Source of the DNA: Pararhodobacter sp. CCB-MM2
GTDB taxonomy: Bacteria > Pseudomonadota > Alphaproteobacteria > Rhodobacterales > Rhodobacteraceae
Direction of reading: 5' to 3'
DNA length: 64,000 nucleotides
Assembly (NCBI RefSeq): GCF_001691415.1
Contig: NZ_LRRR01000001.1
Location: 124,001 to 188,000 of the forward strand
Every line of letters begins with the position of its first letter. The stretch's first letter is position 1. The notes under the pieces are model-generated. The model was not told the DNA's origin and searched no databases. It was given only the letters and a program-made list of their open reading frames with translations. This document shows, piece after piece, positions 18,746 through 26,703 of this stretch. Position numbers and translations under genes: made by a program.

Positions 18746-20698
18746 ATGACCGATTTCCTCTCCGGCCAGCCCGAGACCTATGACGCCTCTTCAATCGAGG
18801 TGCTCGAGGGGCTCGAGCCCGTCCGCAAACGCCCCGGTATGTATATCGGCGGCACGGATGAGCGCGCGCTGCACCATCTGGTGGCCGAGATCCTTGATAA
18901 CTCGATGGACGAAGCCGTCGCCGGCCATGCCAACCGGATCGAGGTCGAGCTGCTGGCGGATTACTCGGTCACCATCCGCGACAACGGTCGCGGCATGCCC
19001 TTTGATCCGCACCCGAAGTTCCCCGGCAAATCGGCGCTGGAGGTGATCCTCTGCACGCTGCACGCGGGCGGGAAATTCTCGGGCAAGGCCTATGAGACCT
19101 CGGGCGGTCTGCATGGGGTGGGCGCCTCGGTCGTCAACGCGCTGTCGGATTCGATGGTGGTGCAGGTGGCCCGCGACCGCAAGCTGGTCGAACAACGCTT
19201 CTCGCGCGGGATCCCGCTGGGCCCGGTGATGGAGATCGGCGCCGCCCCCAATCGTCGCGGCACCACCACGACCTTCCATGCCGATGAGCAGATTTTCGGC
19301 TCACACCGCTTCCGGCCCTCGCGGCTGCTGAAGATGGTGCGCTCGAAGGCCTATCTGTTCTCGGGCGTCGAGATCCGCTGGAAATCCGCGATCGAGGATG
19401 GCGACACGCCGATGGAAGCGGTGTTCCACTTCCCCGGCGGTCTGGCCGATTACCTGAACGAGCAGCTTGGCAAGGACGCGACCTATGCCGACAAGCCCTT
19501 CGCCGGGAAGGTGAATTTCCAGGAGAAATTCGGTGTGCCGGGCTCGGTCGAATGGGCGATCAACTGGACGCCCGCGCGCGACGGCTTCGTGCAGTCCTAT
19601 TGTAACACCGTCCCCACGCCCGAGGGCGGCACGCATGAGGCGGGCTTCTGGGCCGCCGTGCTGAAGGGTATCCGCGCCTATGGCGAGCTGATCAACAACC
19701 GCAAGGCCAAGGACATCACCCGCGAGGATATGGCCGCGGGCGGTTGCGCGCTGATCTCGGTCTTCATCCGCGAGCCGGAATTCGTGGGCCAGACCAAGGA
19801 CCGTCTGGCCACGACCGAGGCTGCGCGTCTGGTCGAAAACGCGGTGCGGGACCATTTCGACAACTGGCTGGCCTCGGACCCGAAATCGGCGGGGGCGATC
19901 CTCGACTTCCTGATCCTGCGTGCCGAAGAGCGGATGCGTCGCCGGCAGGAGAAGGAGACCCAGCGCAAGACGGCAACGAAGAAGCTGCGTCTGCCGGGCA
20001 AGCTGGTCGATTGTTCAGCGGTCAACCGCTCGGGCACCGAATTGTTCATCGTCGAAGGGGATTCGGCGGGTGGCTCCGCCAAGATGGCGCGGGACCGCAA
20101 GACGCAGGCGCTGTTGCCGCTGAAGGGCAAGATCCTGAACGTGCTGGGCGCGGCTTCGGGCAAGCTGGGTCAGAACCAGGAGATCAACGATCTCTGTCAG
20201 GCGCTTGGCGTTCAGATGGGCTCGAAATTCCGCATCGACGATCTGCGCTATGACAAGATCATCATCATGACCGATGCCGATGTCGACGGCGCGCATATCG
20301 CTTCGTTGCTGATGACGTTGTTCTTCACGCAGATGCGGCCGATGATCGATCAGGGACATCTTTATCTGGCCTGTCCGCCGCTGTTCCGCCTGACGCAGGG
20401 CGCGAAGCGGGTCTATTGCCTCGACGAGGCCGAGAAGGACCTGTGGCTGGCCAAGGGGCTGGGCGGCAAGGGCAAGATCGATGTGTCCCGCTTCAAGGGT
20501 CTGGGCGAGATGGATGCGAAGGACCTGAAGGACACGACGATGGATCCCAACCAGCGCAAGCTGATCCGGGTGTCGATCGACGAGGATGTGCCGGGCGAGA
20601 CCGGCGATCTGGTCGAGCGCCTGATGGGCAAGAAGCCCGAGCTGCGCTTCCAGTATATCAGCGAGAATGCGCGTTTCGTGGAAGACGTGGACGTCTGA
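18746..20698 (+). CDS. parE: DNA topoisomerase IV subunit B
   Basis: ATPase subunit of topoisomerase IV, which decatenates sister chromosomes together with ParC. The 650-residue protein has the GHKL ATPase domain (EILDNSMDEA, DNGRGMP, GGLHGVGASVVNALS), the transducer domain, and the TOPRIM domain with EGDSAGGSAKMARDR and the metal-binding DADVDGAHIASLL. The length and the absence of the GyrB-specific insertion fit ParE rather than GyrB. Its start, closely followed by SIEVLEGLEPVRKRPGMYIG, matches the family. parC is not in the window. A double hairpin follows the stop. Confidence 0.95.
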   Translation: MTDFLSGQPETYDASSIEVLEGLEPVRKRPGMYIGGTDERALHHLVAEILDNSMDEAVAGHANRIEVELLADYSVTIRDNGRGMPFDPHPKFPGKSALEVILCTLHAGGKFSGKAYETSGGLHGVGASVVNALSDSMVVQVARDRKLVEQRFSRGIPLGPVMEIGAAPNRRGTTTTFHADEQIFGSHRFRPSRLLKMVRSKAYLFSGVEIRWKSAIEDGDTPMEAVFHFPGGLADYLNEQLGKDATYADKPFAGKVNFQEKFGVPGSVEWAINWTPARDGFVQSYCNTVPTPEGGTHEAGFWAAVLKGIRAYGELINNRKAKDITREDMAAGGCALISVFIREPEFVGQTKDRLATTEAARLVENAVRDHFDNWLASDPKSAGAILDFLILRAEERMRRRQEKETQRKTATKKLRLPGKLVDCSAVNRSGTELFIVEGDSAGGSAKMARDRKTQALLPLKGKILNVLGAASGKLGQNQEINDLCQALGVQMGSKFRIDDLRYDKIIIMTDADVDGAHIASLLMTLFFTQMRPMIDQGHLYLACPPLFRLTQGAKRVYCLDEAEKDLWLAKGLGGKGKIDVSRFKGLGEMDAKDLKDTTMDPNQRKLIRVSIDEDVPGETGDLVERLMGKKPELRFQYISENARFVEDVDV

Positions 20699-20711
20699 GG
20701 CGGGGCGCGAC

Positions 20712-20766
20712 GGTGGGGTGAAACCCCACCCTACAGAGGGCGCGTAGGGCGGGGTTTCACCCCGCC
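20712..20766. repeat. REP-like double hairpin
   Basis: Two 23-base units at 20712-20734 and 20744-20766 are mutually inverted with two mismatches. Each unit is also its own hairpin (GGTGGGGT with ACCCCACC in the first, GAA loop). The pair can form two hairpins or one long stem. The structure resembles bacterial REP/BIME elements and lies 13 bases after the parE stop, where it could also protect or end the transcript. Confidence 0.65.
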
Positions 20767-20858
20767 TTTCCTTTGGATTTTCCCGACATCGTATCGAGAT
20801 TCCACACGATTTGTTAAGGGTCTGCCCGCAGGATTCGCCCATCGCCCCGGGGGAAACC

Positions 20859-21293
20859 ATGCGCCATCTCGCTTTGATCGCCAGCCTAACCGCCACCTCT
20901 GCTGCCACGCCTGTCGCCGCCGACGCTTGCGGGGATCATTTCCGCAATGCCATGACCGCGGCGGTCCCGGTCGACCAATGGCTCACCGAGACAGAGGATC
21001 TGCTCTACACCGGTCTTGGCTGGGTGACGCGCAGCGCGGTCTGGGACCGGCTGGAGGCGCGTCGCGCCTCGACCAACGCCTGTCAGGAGCTGCAGATCAT
21101 CCGCAATGAGCTGGATCTGGTCCACCGCCGCATTGCGGAGGCCGATCGCGGCTTCCGGTTGGCGACGGCATTCTGCTGGGGCGTCAACCGTGAGCGGGCG
21201 CAGCGCAACCTTCTGGCGCTTGAAGATTCCAGTACCATGGCACGCGATGTCGAAGGCTACCTCGCCTCACTGGAAGAGCGCTGCGGTCAGTGA
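20859..21293 (+). CDS. Hypothetical exported protein
   Basis: Not recognised. The 144-residue product begins with a short signal peptide (about residues 1-22, ending in VAADA), so it is probably periplasmic. The mature part is alpha-helical in character and has four cysteines (in DACGDH, TNACQEL, TAFCWGV and ERCGQ) that could form two disulfides. GGGGGAAA precedes the chosen ATG; the in-frame upstream extension from 20811 lacks signal-peptide logic. No operon partner is obvious, but a lipoprotein gene follows 60 bp downstream on the same strand. Confidence 0.7.
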   Translation: MRHLALIASLTATSAATPVAADACGDHFRNAMTAAVPVDQWLTETEDLLYTGLGWVTRSAVWDRLEARRASTNACQELQIIRNELDLVHRRIAEADRGFRLATAFCWGVNRERAQRNLLALEDSSTMARDVEGYLASLEERCGQ

Positions 21294-21353
21294 CTCCGCG
21301 CGAGTTGATGCGAGGCAGTTGACGGACGGGGTCCGCTTAGGCAGGCTCAGGGC

Positions 21354-21602
21354 ATGCGTATTGTAACCGTGACCCTCCCGCTTCTCGCCGGTAGCTACCT
21401 CGCCGGCTGCGTCGAAACCTCGGCCTCGCAGGGCGACATGGCCCTTGTGGACATGGCCAATCCCGCCTCGGTCTATTGCGCCGAACAGGGCGGGGAGAGC
21501 GTGATCCGCGACACGCCCGAGGGGCAGGTCGGCGAGTGTCATCTGCCGGACGGGCAGGTGGTCGACGAATGGGAGTATTACCGCGCCAACCCCCCGGGCT
21601 GA
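21354..21602 (+). CDS. DUF333-type small lipoprotein
   Basis: An 82-residue exported protein. Residues 1-19 are a hydrophobic leader ending in a lipobox (LAGC), predicting lipid attachment at the cysteine. The mature part has the DUF333 pattern: NPASVYCAEQGGES, then GQVGECHLPDGQVVDEWEYYR, with two conserved cysteines likely bridged. DUF333 proteins are often labelled putative hemolysin, but the function is unknown. It lies 60 bp after the preceding exported protein and is convergent with the YccF gene. Confidence 0.8.
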   Translation: MRIVTVTLPLLAGSYLAGCVETSASQGDMALVDMANPASVYCAEQGGESVIRDTPEGQVGECHLPDGQVVDEWEYYRANPPG

Positions 21603-21621
21603 CGCGGCATCATTTAGCGGG

Positions 21622-22020
21622 TCAGATCGCGCGGGGCACGAGCGTCCGCCCGACCGGCCACAGGGCGAAACCCGCCAGTTTCAGATGCGCCCAGGCAAAG
21701 GGCAGGCCGATGATGGTGATCGCGTTGGCAATCGCGGCCAGCACGTGACCCAAGGCCAGCCACCAGCCCGCCAGCACCAGCCATAGCAGGTTGCCCAGCG
21801 TTCCCAGCGCGCCGGTGCCGATGTCCGGCCCGGTGATCTCGGCCCGGTCGGCGGCCTGCATGCCGAACGGCATCATTGAATAGCCCGCCATCACCACGGC
21901 CGAGCGTGCCCACGGCAGGCCCACGATGCTGATCGCCATGATCAATGCCGCGATCAGCCAGCCCACGGCCATCCAGGCGCCGCCCAACACGATCCACAAC
22001 ACGTTCAGGATCAAATTCAT
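21622..22020 (-). CDS. YccF-domain inner-membrane protein
   Basis: Integral membrane protein of 132 residues with two copies of the YccF motif: one around ILNVLWIVLGGAWMAVGWL followed by IVGLPWARSAVVMAGYSMMPFG, and one around LGNLLWLVLAGWWLALGHV followed by IIGLPFAWAHLKLAGFALWPVG. Each repeat supplies hydrophobic helices plus a short cytoplasmic loop. GGAGA precedes the ATG. Function is unknown; YccF proteins have been placed near solute carriers. Divergent from uup, with a 121-bp shared promoter region. Confidence 0.87.
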   Translation of the reverse strand: MNLILNVLWIVLGGAWMAVGWLIAALIMAISIVGLPWARSAVVMAGYSMMPFGMQAADRAEITGPDIGTGALGTLGNLLWLVLAGWWLALGHVLAAIANAITIIGLPFAWAHLKLAGFALWPVGRTLVPRAI

Positions 22021-22141
22021 CGAGGTCTCCGTTCTCCAACATGAATGTTACGACTATTTACATGGCGCTTCGAACGGCGGTTTCAAGGGGCGCAAGGCAA
22101 TCCTCTTGACCGCGTATCAAGGGCGGGATAGCCCCGCGCGC

Positions 22142-23968
22142 ATGGCACCTGCACCCCTTCTCCAGCTCTCTGGCATTTCCCTCACCTACGGGGGCAATCC
22201 GCTGTTTTCCGACCTTGATATGGTGATCCAGCCCGGCGACCGGCTGGCGCTGGTGGGCCGCAATGGCTCGGGCAAGTCGACGCTGATGAAAATCATGGCG
22301 GGCATGGTCGAGGCCGACAAGGGCAGCCGCATCCTGACGCCGGGCACGACCGTCGGCTACATGGAGCAGGAACCCGATTTCACCGGCTTCGCGACCCTTG
22401 GCGATTTCGCCATGTCACAGCTGGACCCGTCCGAGGCCTACAAGGTCGAGATCGCGGCAGAAGGGCTGGGCTTCGATCCCGCCGTCGCCATTGAGACCGC
22501 CTCTGGCGGCGAGCGTCGCCGCGCCGCGCTGGCCAAGTTGTTGGCCGAGGCGCCGGAGCTGATGCTGCTCGATGAGCCGACCAACCACCTGGATATCCAG
22601 GCGATCCAATGGCTGGAACAGCGCCTGAAAGAGACCCGCGCGGGCTTCGTGATGATCTCGCACGACCGGGCGTTCCTCAATGCGCTAAGCCGGGCGATGC
22701 TCTGGGTCGACCGGGGGCAGGTGCGCCGGCTCGATCAGAATTTCGCGGCCTTCGAGGATTGGCGCGACAAGACCTGGTCCGAGGAGGATGAGGCGCGTCA
22801 CAAGCTGGATCGCAAGATCAAGCACGAGGCAAAATGGGCGGTCGAGGGCATCTCGGCCCGCCGCAAGCGCAACATGGGCCGTGTCCGCGCGCTGCAGGAT
22901 TTGAAGGCCGAGCGTGCCTCGCAGATCCGCCGTCAGGGCACCGCCGCGATGGCGCTGGAATCGAGCACGACTTCGGGCAAACTGGTGGTCGAGGCCGAGA
23001 AGATCACCAAGAGCTTCGATGGCCGTCCGATCCTGCGCGAGTTCAGCCTGAAGGTGCTGCGCGGGGATCGCGTGGCCTTCGTCGGTCCGAACGGCGCGGG
23101 CAAGACGACGCTTTTGAAGATCCTCACCGGTGAGATGGCGCCGGATACGGGCTCGATCCGCATGGGGACCAATCTGGAGATGGCGGTGTTCGACCAGACC
23201 CGCGCGCGCCTCGATGGCAATGCGACGCTGTGGGAGAACATGACCGGCGACCCGCTGATGCGGGTGAGTGGCACCTCGGATCAGGTGATGGTGCGCGGGA
23301 CGCCCAAGCATGTCGTGGCCTATCTCAAGGACTTCCTGTTCGAGGAGCAACAGGCCCGGGCCGCCGTGCGCAGCCTCTCGGGCGGGGAACGGGCGCGGCT
23401 GCTCTTGGCCAAGATCATGGCGCATGAATCGAACCTGCTGGTCCTCGACGAACCGACCAACGATCTGGATGTCGAGACGCTGGATCTGCTGCAGGACATC
23501 CTTGGGGAGTATCCGGGCACGGTGCTGCTGGTCAGCCACGACCGGGATTTCATCGACCGCGTGGCAACGACAACGCTGGCTTTCGAGGGCGAGGGCCGCG
23601 TGACCGCCTACGCCGGCGGCTGGACGGATTACCAGACGCAGAAGGCTCTGTCCGAAACGGGAGAGAAGCCCGCGGACAAGGCCAAGGCGCCGGTGAAGGC
23701 GGAGGCTCCGAAGCCTGCGGCGAAACCGGTGGCGAAGCCTTCGGGTCTCAGCTTCACCGAGAAGAAGCGGCTCGATGCCCTGCCGGCCGAGATTTCTCGG
23801 CTTGAGGCCGAGATCGGCAAGCTGTCCGAGCTGTTGTCCGACGCCGACCTCTATACCCGTGAGCCGGTCAAAGCCGCGAAGGCCACCGAGATGCTGGAGC
23901 AGCGGCAATCGGCGCTGGCTGCGGCCGAAGAGGAATGGCTGGAGCTTGAGGAAAAGGCCGGCGGTTAA
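22142..23968 (+). CDS. uup: ABC-F family ATPase, Uup type
   Basis: Soluble ribosome-associated ABC-F protein of 608 residues with two ATPase domains and no membrane part. Walker A motifs are GRNGSGKST (about residues 39-47) and GPNGAGKTT (about 315); the signatures are SGGERRRAALAKLL and SGGERARLLLAKI. A C-terminal linker rich in Lys, Pro and Ala leads to the Uup coiled coil starting LSFTEKKRLDALPAEISRLE, which distinguishes Uup from EttA. Uup has been linked to DNA-junction and ribosome function. The stop overlaps the convergent DedA stop by 4 bp. I chose the ATG at 22142, since the upstream in-frame extension crosses the divergent promoter region. Confidence 0.9.
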   Translation: MAPAPLLQLSGISLTYGGNPLFSDLDMVIQPGDRLALVGRNGSGKSTLMKIMAGMVEADKGSRILTPGTTVGYMEQEPDFTGFATLGDFAMSQLDPSEAYKVEIAAEGLGFDPAVAIETASGGERRRAALAKLLAEAPELMLLDEPTNHLDIQAIQWLEQRLKETRAGFVMISHDRAFLNALSRAMLWVDRGQVRRLDQNFAAFEDWRDKTWSEEDEARHKLDRKIKHEAKWAVEGISARRKRNMGRVRALQDLKAERASQIRRQGTAAMALESSTTSGKLVVEAEKITKSFDGRPILREFSLKVLRGDRVAFVGPNGAGKTTLLKILTGEMAPDTGSIRMGTNLEMAVFDQTRARLDGNATLWENMTGDPLMRVSGTSDQVMVRGTPKHVVAYLKDFLFEEQQARAAVRSLSGGERARLLLAKIMAHESNLLVLDEPTNDLDVETLDLLQDILGEYPGTVLLVSHDRDFIDRVATTTLAFEGEGRVTAYAGGWTDYQTQKALSETGEKPADKAKAPVKAEAPKPAAKPVAKPSGLSFTEKKRLDALPAEISRLEAEIGKLSELLSDADLYTREPVKAAKATEMLEQRQSALAAAEEEWLELEEKAGG

Positions 23969-24576
23969 GCCCGCGCGGCGGCTGCGCGCCGTTTGCGCCG
24001 CCGTTGGATCAGCATCCAGCCCAGCCCGATCGTGACCACCAGCGAACCGGCCAGACCCAAGGCGTTGGTCAGCATCTCGCTGGCTTGCGACAGCTGTCCG
24101 CCCGCCATGTAGCCAAGGCCCACATAGGTCACGACCCAGACAATCTCGCCGGCGATGCCCATCACGGTGAAGGTGAGCCAGGTCATGCCGGCGGCCCCGG
24201 CGATCAGGTTCACATAAGGCCCCAGCACGCTGAACATCCAGCGTGAGAAGAAGACCGCGACACCGCCGCCCTTGTGGACCGAGGCGCGCGCGCGCTCCAG
24301 CACCGAGGCGCGGGTGCGTGAGCGGATCAGCCACCCCTCGGCGCGCTGAAACCCGACCCTGCCCAGTTGATAGCCCGTCTGGTCGCCCAGCACCGCGCCG
24401 ATCAGGGCCCCGGCAGCGGCAGGGATCAGCTCCATGTCGCCGGTCGCGGCAAAGGCGCCGGCCGAGAGCATCATCATCGACGACGGCACCGGGATGGCGA
24501 GGCAGGACAGGAAGGTCACGATCGTCAGCGCCCAGGCGCCCCAATCAGAGACCAGCGAGAGGACATAATCGCTCAT
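23965..24576 (-). CDS. DedA-family membrane protein
   Basis: Polytopic inner-membrane protein of 203 residues. DedA/VTT proteins are lipid-carrier flippases or scramblases for undecaprenyl phosphate and phospholipids. The conserved stretch IPSSMMMLSAGAF (here AIPVPSSMMMLSAGAF), GDQTGYQLGRVG and FFSRWMFSVLGPYVNLIAGAAGM with the functional arginine and glycine-rich helix are visible. The C-terminal tail is basic. The ATG at 24576 overlaps the stop of the gene upstream (ATGA), so the two are coupled; an in-frame extension upstream would lie inside that gene. Confidence 0.88.
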   Translation of the reverse strand: MSDYVLSLVSDWGAWALTIVTFLSCLAIPVPSSMMMLSAGAFAATGDMELIPAAAGALIGAVLGDQTGYQLGRVGFQRAEGWLIRSRTRASVLERARASVHKGGGVAVFFSRWMFSVLGPYVNLIAGAAGMTWLTFTVMGIAGEIVWVVTYVGLGYMAGGQLSQASEMLTNALGLAGSLVVTIGLGWMLIQRRRKRRAAAARA

Positions 24577-24935
24577 GGTTGCGTTTCGAGCTGCGGCTGC
24601 TCGGCGCGCCATTCGGTGATGCCGGTCTCGATCCGGGTGATCAGCGTGGCCAGCGGGATGCCCTGATCTTCGGCGATCTTCTCGAGGTTCCGGCGCGGCC
24701 GCCCCTCAGGATCGACGCCGGCGATCTGCATCATCGCCTCGCGCGGCACGTCCCAGGACCGGCCGACATAGCCCAAAGGCATCCACCCTTCGAGCGCCTG
24801 ATCCTGATGCGCGGGATCGGACCAGTAGAAGGCACCCAGCGCCAGCTTCACCCCGAAGAACAGGGTCAGAAGCAGGGCTGCCACGAAGCCACCGCGCAGA
24901 AGCCATCGGGTGATCGGAGACGAGGAGGCGGGCAT
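24573..24935 (-). CDS. Hypothetical single-pass membrane protein
   Basis: Not recognised beyond topology. The 120-residue product has a basic N-terminus, one transmembrane helix at about residues 13-35, and an approximately 85-residue soluble part with GWMPLGYVGRSWDVPREAMM and RRNLEKIAEDQGIPLATLI. It overlaps the DedA gene by 4 bp and so is translated with it. A partner role for the DedA protein is inference from this coupling. Confidence 0.75.
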   Translation of the reverse strand: MPASSSPITRWLLRGGFVAALLLTLFFGVKLALGAFYWSDPAHQDQALEGWMPLGYVGRSWDVPREAMMQIAGVDPEGRPRRNLEKIAEDQGIPLATLITRIETGITEWRAEQPQLETQP

Positions 24936-25206
24936 GCGGGCTCCGGCATTGCGGGTGGGTGTTGACTGCAGCCTATGCCGCCGCCCGTTGTGGGGAAAGG
25001 GCCTGCGCCAATGTTACACGCTCTGACAAGTTGCTGATCAGGCCCGATGAATGTTTACAGACACGCCGCGGGAGGGCAGGATCAGCCTTGATCCGGGGCA
25101 ATTGAGCCTGGGCGTAACCTTCTGCAAGCCGGTATTGACCGGACCACCAAGGGGGAGCGTCTTTCGGGGGGACCGGATAATCGATTTTGAACACATGGAG
25201 ATCACG

Positions 25207-25683
25207 ATGCTGAAGCAATTGAAGATCGCTTTCGCCGCTGCTCTGGCCGTTGCCGGGGTGTCCGCAGTCAGCGCCGGGCAGGCCGATGCCCAGAACTACA
25301 ACCTGCGCCCGTCCTACGGCTCGATCACGCTGAACGCGGGCTTCCTGCCGGATCCCCGCTCGCGCACGCTGCGGGCTGGTGGTGACTCGCATTTCGGTGG
25401 CGGCGGCGGTTGCCCCGGTGGTGGCTGGTTCGCCAACGCGCCGGATTGGCGTCTGCATTACCGCGCCGGCGGCTACCCGCTGACCATCTACGCCAGCGCA
25501 CCGGGCGACACGATGCTGTTGGTCAATGACCCCTCGGGGCAGTGGTTCTGCAACGATGACTTCAACGGTCTGGACCCGCTGATCCGCTTCTCGAACCCGC
25601 GTTCGGGCCAGTATGACATCTGGGCGGGCACCTATAACCGCTCGCGCGTCCACAACACGACGATCTTCATCAGCGAGCGCTGA
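25207..25683 (+). CDS. Secreted protein with PPC-like domain, paralog 1
   Basis: Exported protein of 158 residues with a signal peptide ending ADA at about residue 29. The mature region is one beta-rich module: YNLRPSYGSITLNAGFLPDPR, then GGCPGGGWFANAPDWRLHY, then DTMLLVNDPSGQWFCNDDFN, then a terminal SGQYDIWAGTYN block. This pattern, with two cysteines, resembles pre-peptidase C-terminal domain-like proteins that databases sometimes label peptidase S1, but no protease triad is present. I chose the ATG at 25207 because GGAG sits 6 bases before it. A close paralog follows at 26162. Biological role unknown. Confidence 0.82.
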   Translation: MLKQLKIAFAAALAVAGVSAVSAGQADAQNYNLRPSYGSITLNAGFLPDPRSRTLRAGGDSHFGGGGGCPGGGWFANAPDWRLHYRAGGYPLTIYASAPGDTMLLVNDPSGQWFCNDDFNGLDPLIRFSNPRSGQYDIWAGTYNRSRVHNTTIFISER

Positions 25684-25718
25684 ACACCCAGCGGCGAAAC
25701 AGCCGAGTGTGAGAACGG

Positions 25719-25743
25719 AGGCCGGGCATTGCCCGGCCTTTTT
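25719..25743 (+). terminator. Rho-independent terminator of paralog 1
   Basis: The arms AGGCCGGGC and GCCCGGCCT with a three-base loop are followed by five T, 35 bases after the stop. Nearly the same hairpin follows paralog 2. Confidence 0.88.
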
Positions 25744-25763
25744 GCGTTCTGATCGGATGACGT

Positions 25764-25801
25764 GATTCGGCGTGATTCGCGGCTGATTCTCGCGCTGATT
25801 C
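25764..25801. promoter_or_regulatory. Cluster of four phased GATTC (GANTC) sites
   Basis: GATTC occurs at 25764, 25774, 25785 and 25797, at 10-, 11- and 12-base intervals, three of them within longer TGATTC contexts. GANTC is the recognition sequence of the cell-cycle methylase CcrM in alphaproteobacteria. The 478-base gap between the paralogs also contains the first terminator, one further GAGTC at 25878, a palindrome at 26021 and, as far as I can see, no gene. Confidence 0.5.
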
Positions 25802-26020
25802 CTGACCTTAAATCCTGCCGCTACGTCAATTTCTCGGGTGAAATGCTTGTTGTCTACGCAACGAGTTTCCGTCTTGCGAGTCATTGCCCAGCAGATGAGC
25901 AGATACTTCACAATCTGAAGGAAAACCGCGTCGCTACCAAAGTGTCACTGGAAATGAGGGGGCGCAGAGGCCAAAAGGCCGCAACTCCGAGGGATGCCCG
26001 GGCAGGGGCTGCAAGACATT

Positions 26021-26038
26021 GATAAACATATGTTAATC
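26021..26038. promoter_or_regulatory. 18-base near-perfect palindrome upstream of paralog 2
   Basis: GATAAACATATGTTAATC is symmetric except for one position pair, with a perfect AACATATGTT core. It lies 124 bases before the ATG of the second secreted paralog. This is a plausible dimeric-regulator site; the regulator is unknown and there is no counterpart before paralog 1. Confidence 0.35.
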
Positions 26039-26161
26039 GCCATTCCGGCGAGTGTTTTTCAGTGCCTGCAGGTCTGGGTTCTTCCACTCTCGGAGCGTCG
26101 GTAGCGCCCTGCCGGCGTCCCCGCGTCGAGACCTGAAACACGAACTGAACTGGAGACCTCA

Positions 26162-26632
26162 ATGATTGGTTCGATCAAGACCGCTCTGGCAGCCGTTGTG
26201 ACTTGTGCCGCTTTTTCCGTGACCGCTGCTGAAGCCCAGAACTACAACCTCGCCCCGTCCTATGGCTCGTTCAACCTGAGCGCCGGCTTTTCGAACGACC
26301 CGCGTTCGGCGACTGGCCGCGCCGGTGGCGACATCCATGTGGACCCGCTGGCCGGTTGCCCGGGTGGCGGCTGGTTCGCGAACGCCCCCGACTTCCGCCT
26401 GCACTATCAGGCCGGCAGCTTCCCGCTGACTTTCTACGTGCGCGCCAACGGCGACACGATGCTGCTGGTGAACGCGCCCAACGGCAACTGGTATTGCAAC
26501 GACGACACCGACGGTCTGGACCCGGCGATCCGCTTCCCCAGCCCGGCCTCGGGCCAGTACGACGTCTGGATCGGCACGTTCAACCGCTCGCGCGTGCAGA
26601 ACACCACCGTCTACGTGACCGAGACCCGCTGA
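26162..26632 (+). CDS. Secreted protein with PPC-like domain, paralog 2
   Basis: A 156-residue paralog of the gene at 25207, with its own signal peptide (residues 1 to about 25, ending AEA, then QNYNLAPSYG). Shared blocks are GCPGGGWFANAP, LHY, AGSFPLTFYV, DTMLLVNAPNGNWYCNDD, GLDPAIRF and SGQYDVWIGTFNRSRVQNTT. The paired cysteines are conserved. GGAGACC precedes the ATG. The two genes clearly arose by tandem duplication, but each has separate upstream sequence and its own terminator, so they may be expressed differently. Function unknown; periplasmic or extracellular location expected. Confidence 0.83.
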   Translation: MIGSIKTALAAVVTCAAFSVTAAEAQNYNLAPSYGSFNLSAGFSNDPRSATGRAGGDIHVDPLAGCPGGGWFANAPDFRLHYQAGSFPLTFYVRANGDTMLLVNAPNGNWYCNDDTDGLDPAIRFPSPASGQYDVWIGTFNRSRVQNTTVYVTETR

Positions 26633-26654
26633 TCGCAGCGCAAGCTCGAAACGG

Positions 26655-26682
26655 AAAGGCCGGGCATCTGCCCGGCCTTTTT
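26655..26682 (+). terminator. Rho-independent terminator of paralog 2
   Basis: AAAGGCCGGGCA and TGCCCGGCCTTTTT form the hairpin and T-tail 23 bases after the stop. It is also just before the 3' end of the convergent SDR gene. Confidence 0.88.
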
Positions 26683-26703
26683 CGTGCGAGGATGAAAGCG
26701 CGC

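Noticed and set aside
22105..22141. TTGACC-based promoter in front of uup
   Set aside because: No acceptable -10 hexamer at 16-18 bases spacing.
25840..26160. Possible riboswitch or small RNA between the secreted paralogs
   Set aside because: A GGCC-AAAA-GGCC hairpin and purine-rich patches are visible, but I could not match any known riboswitch core.
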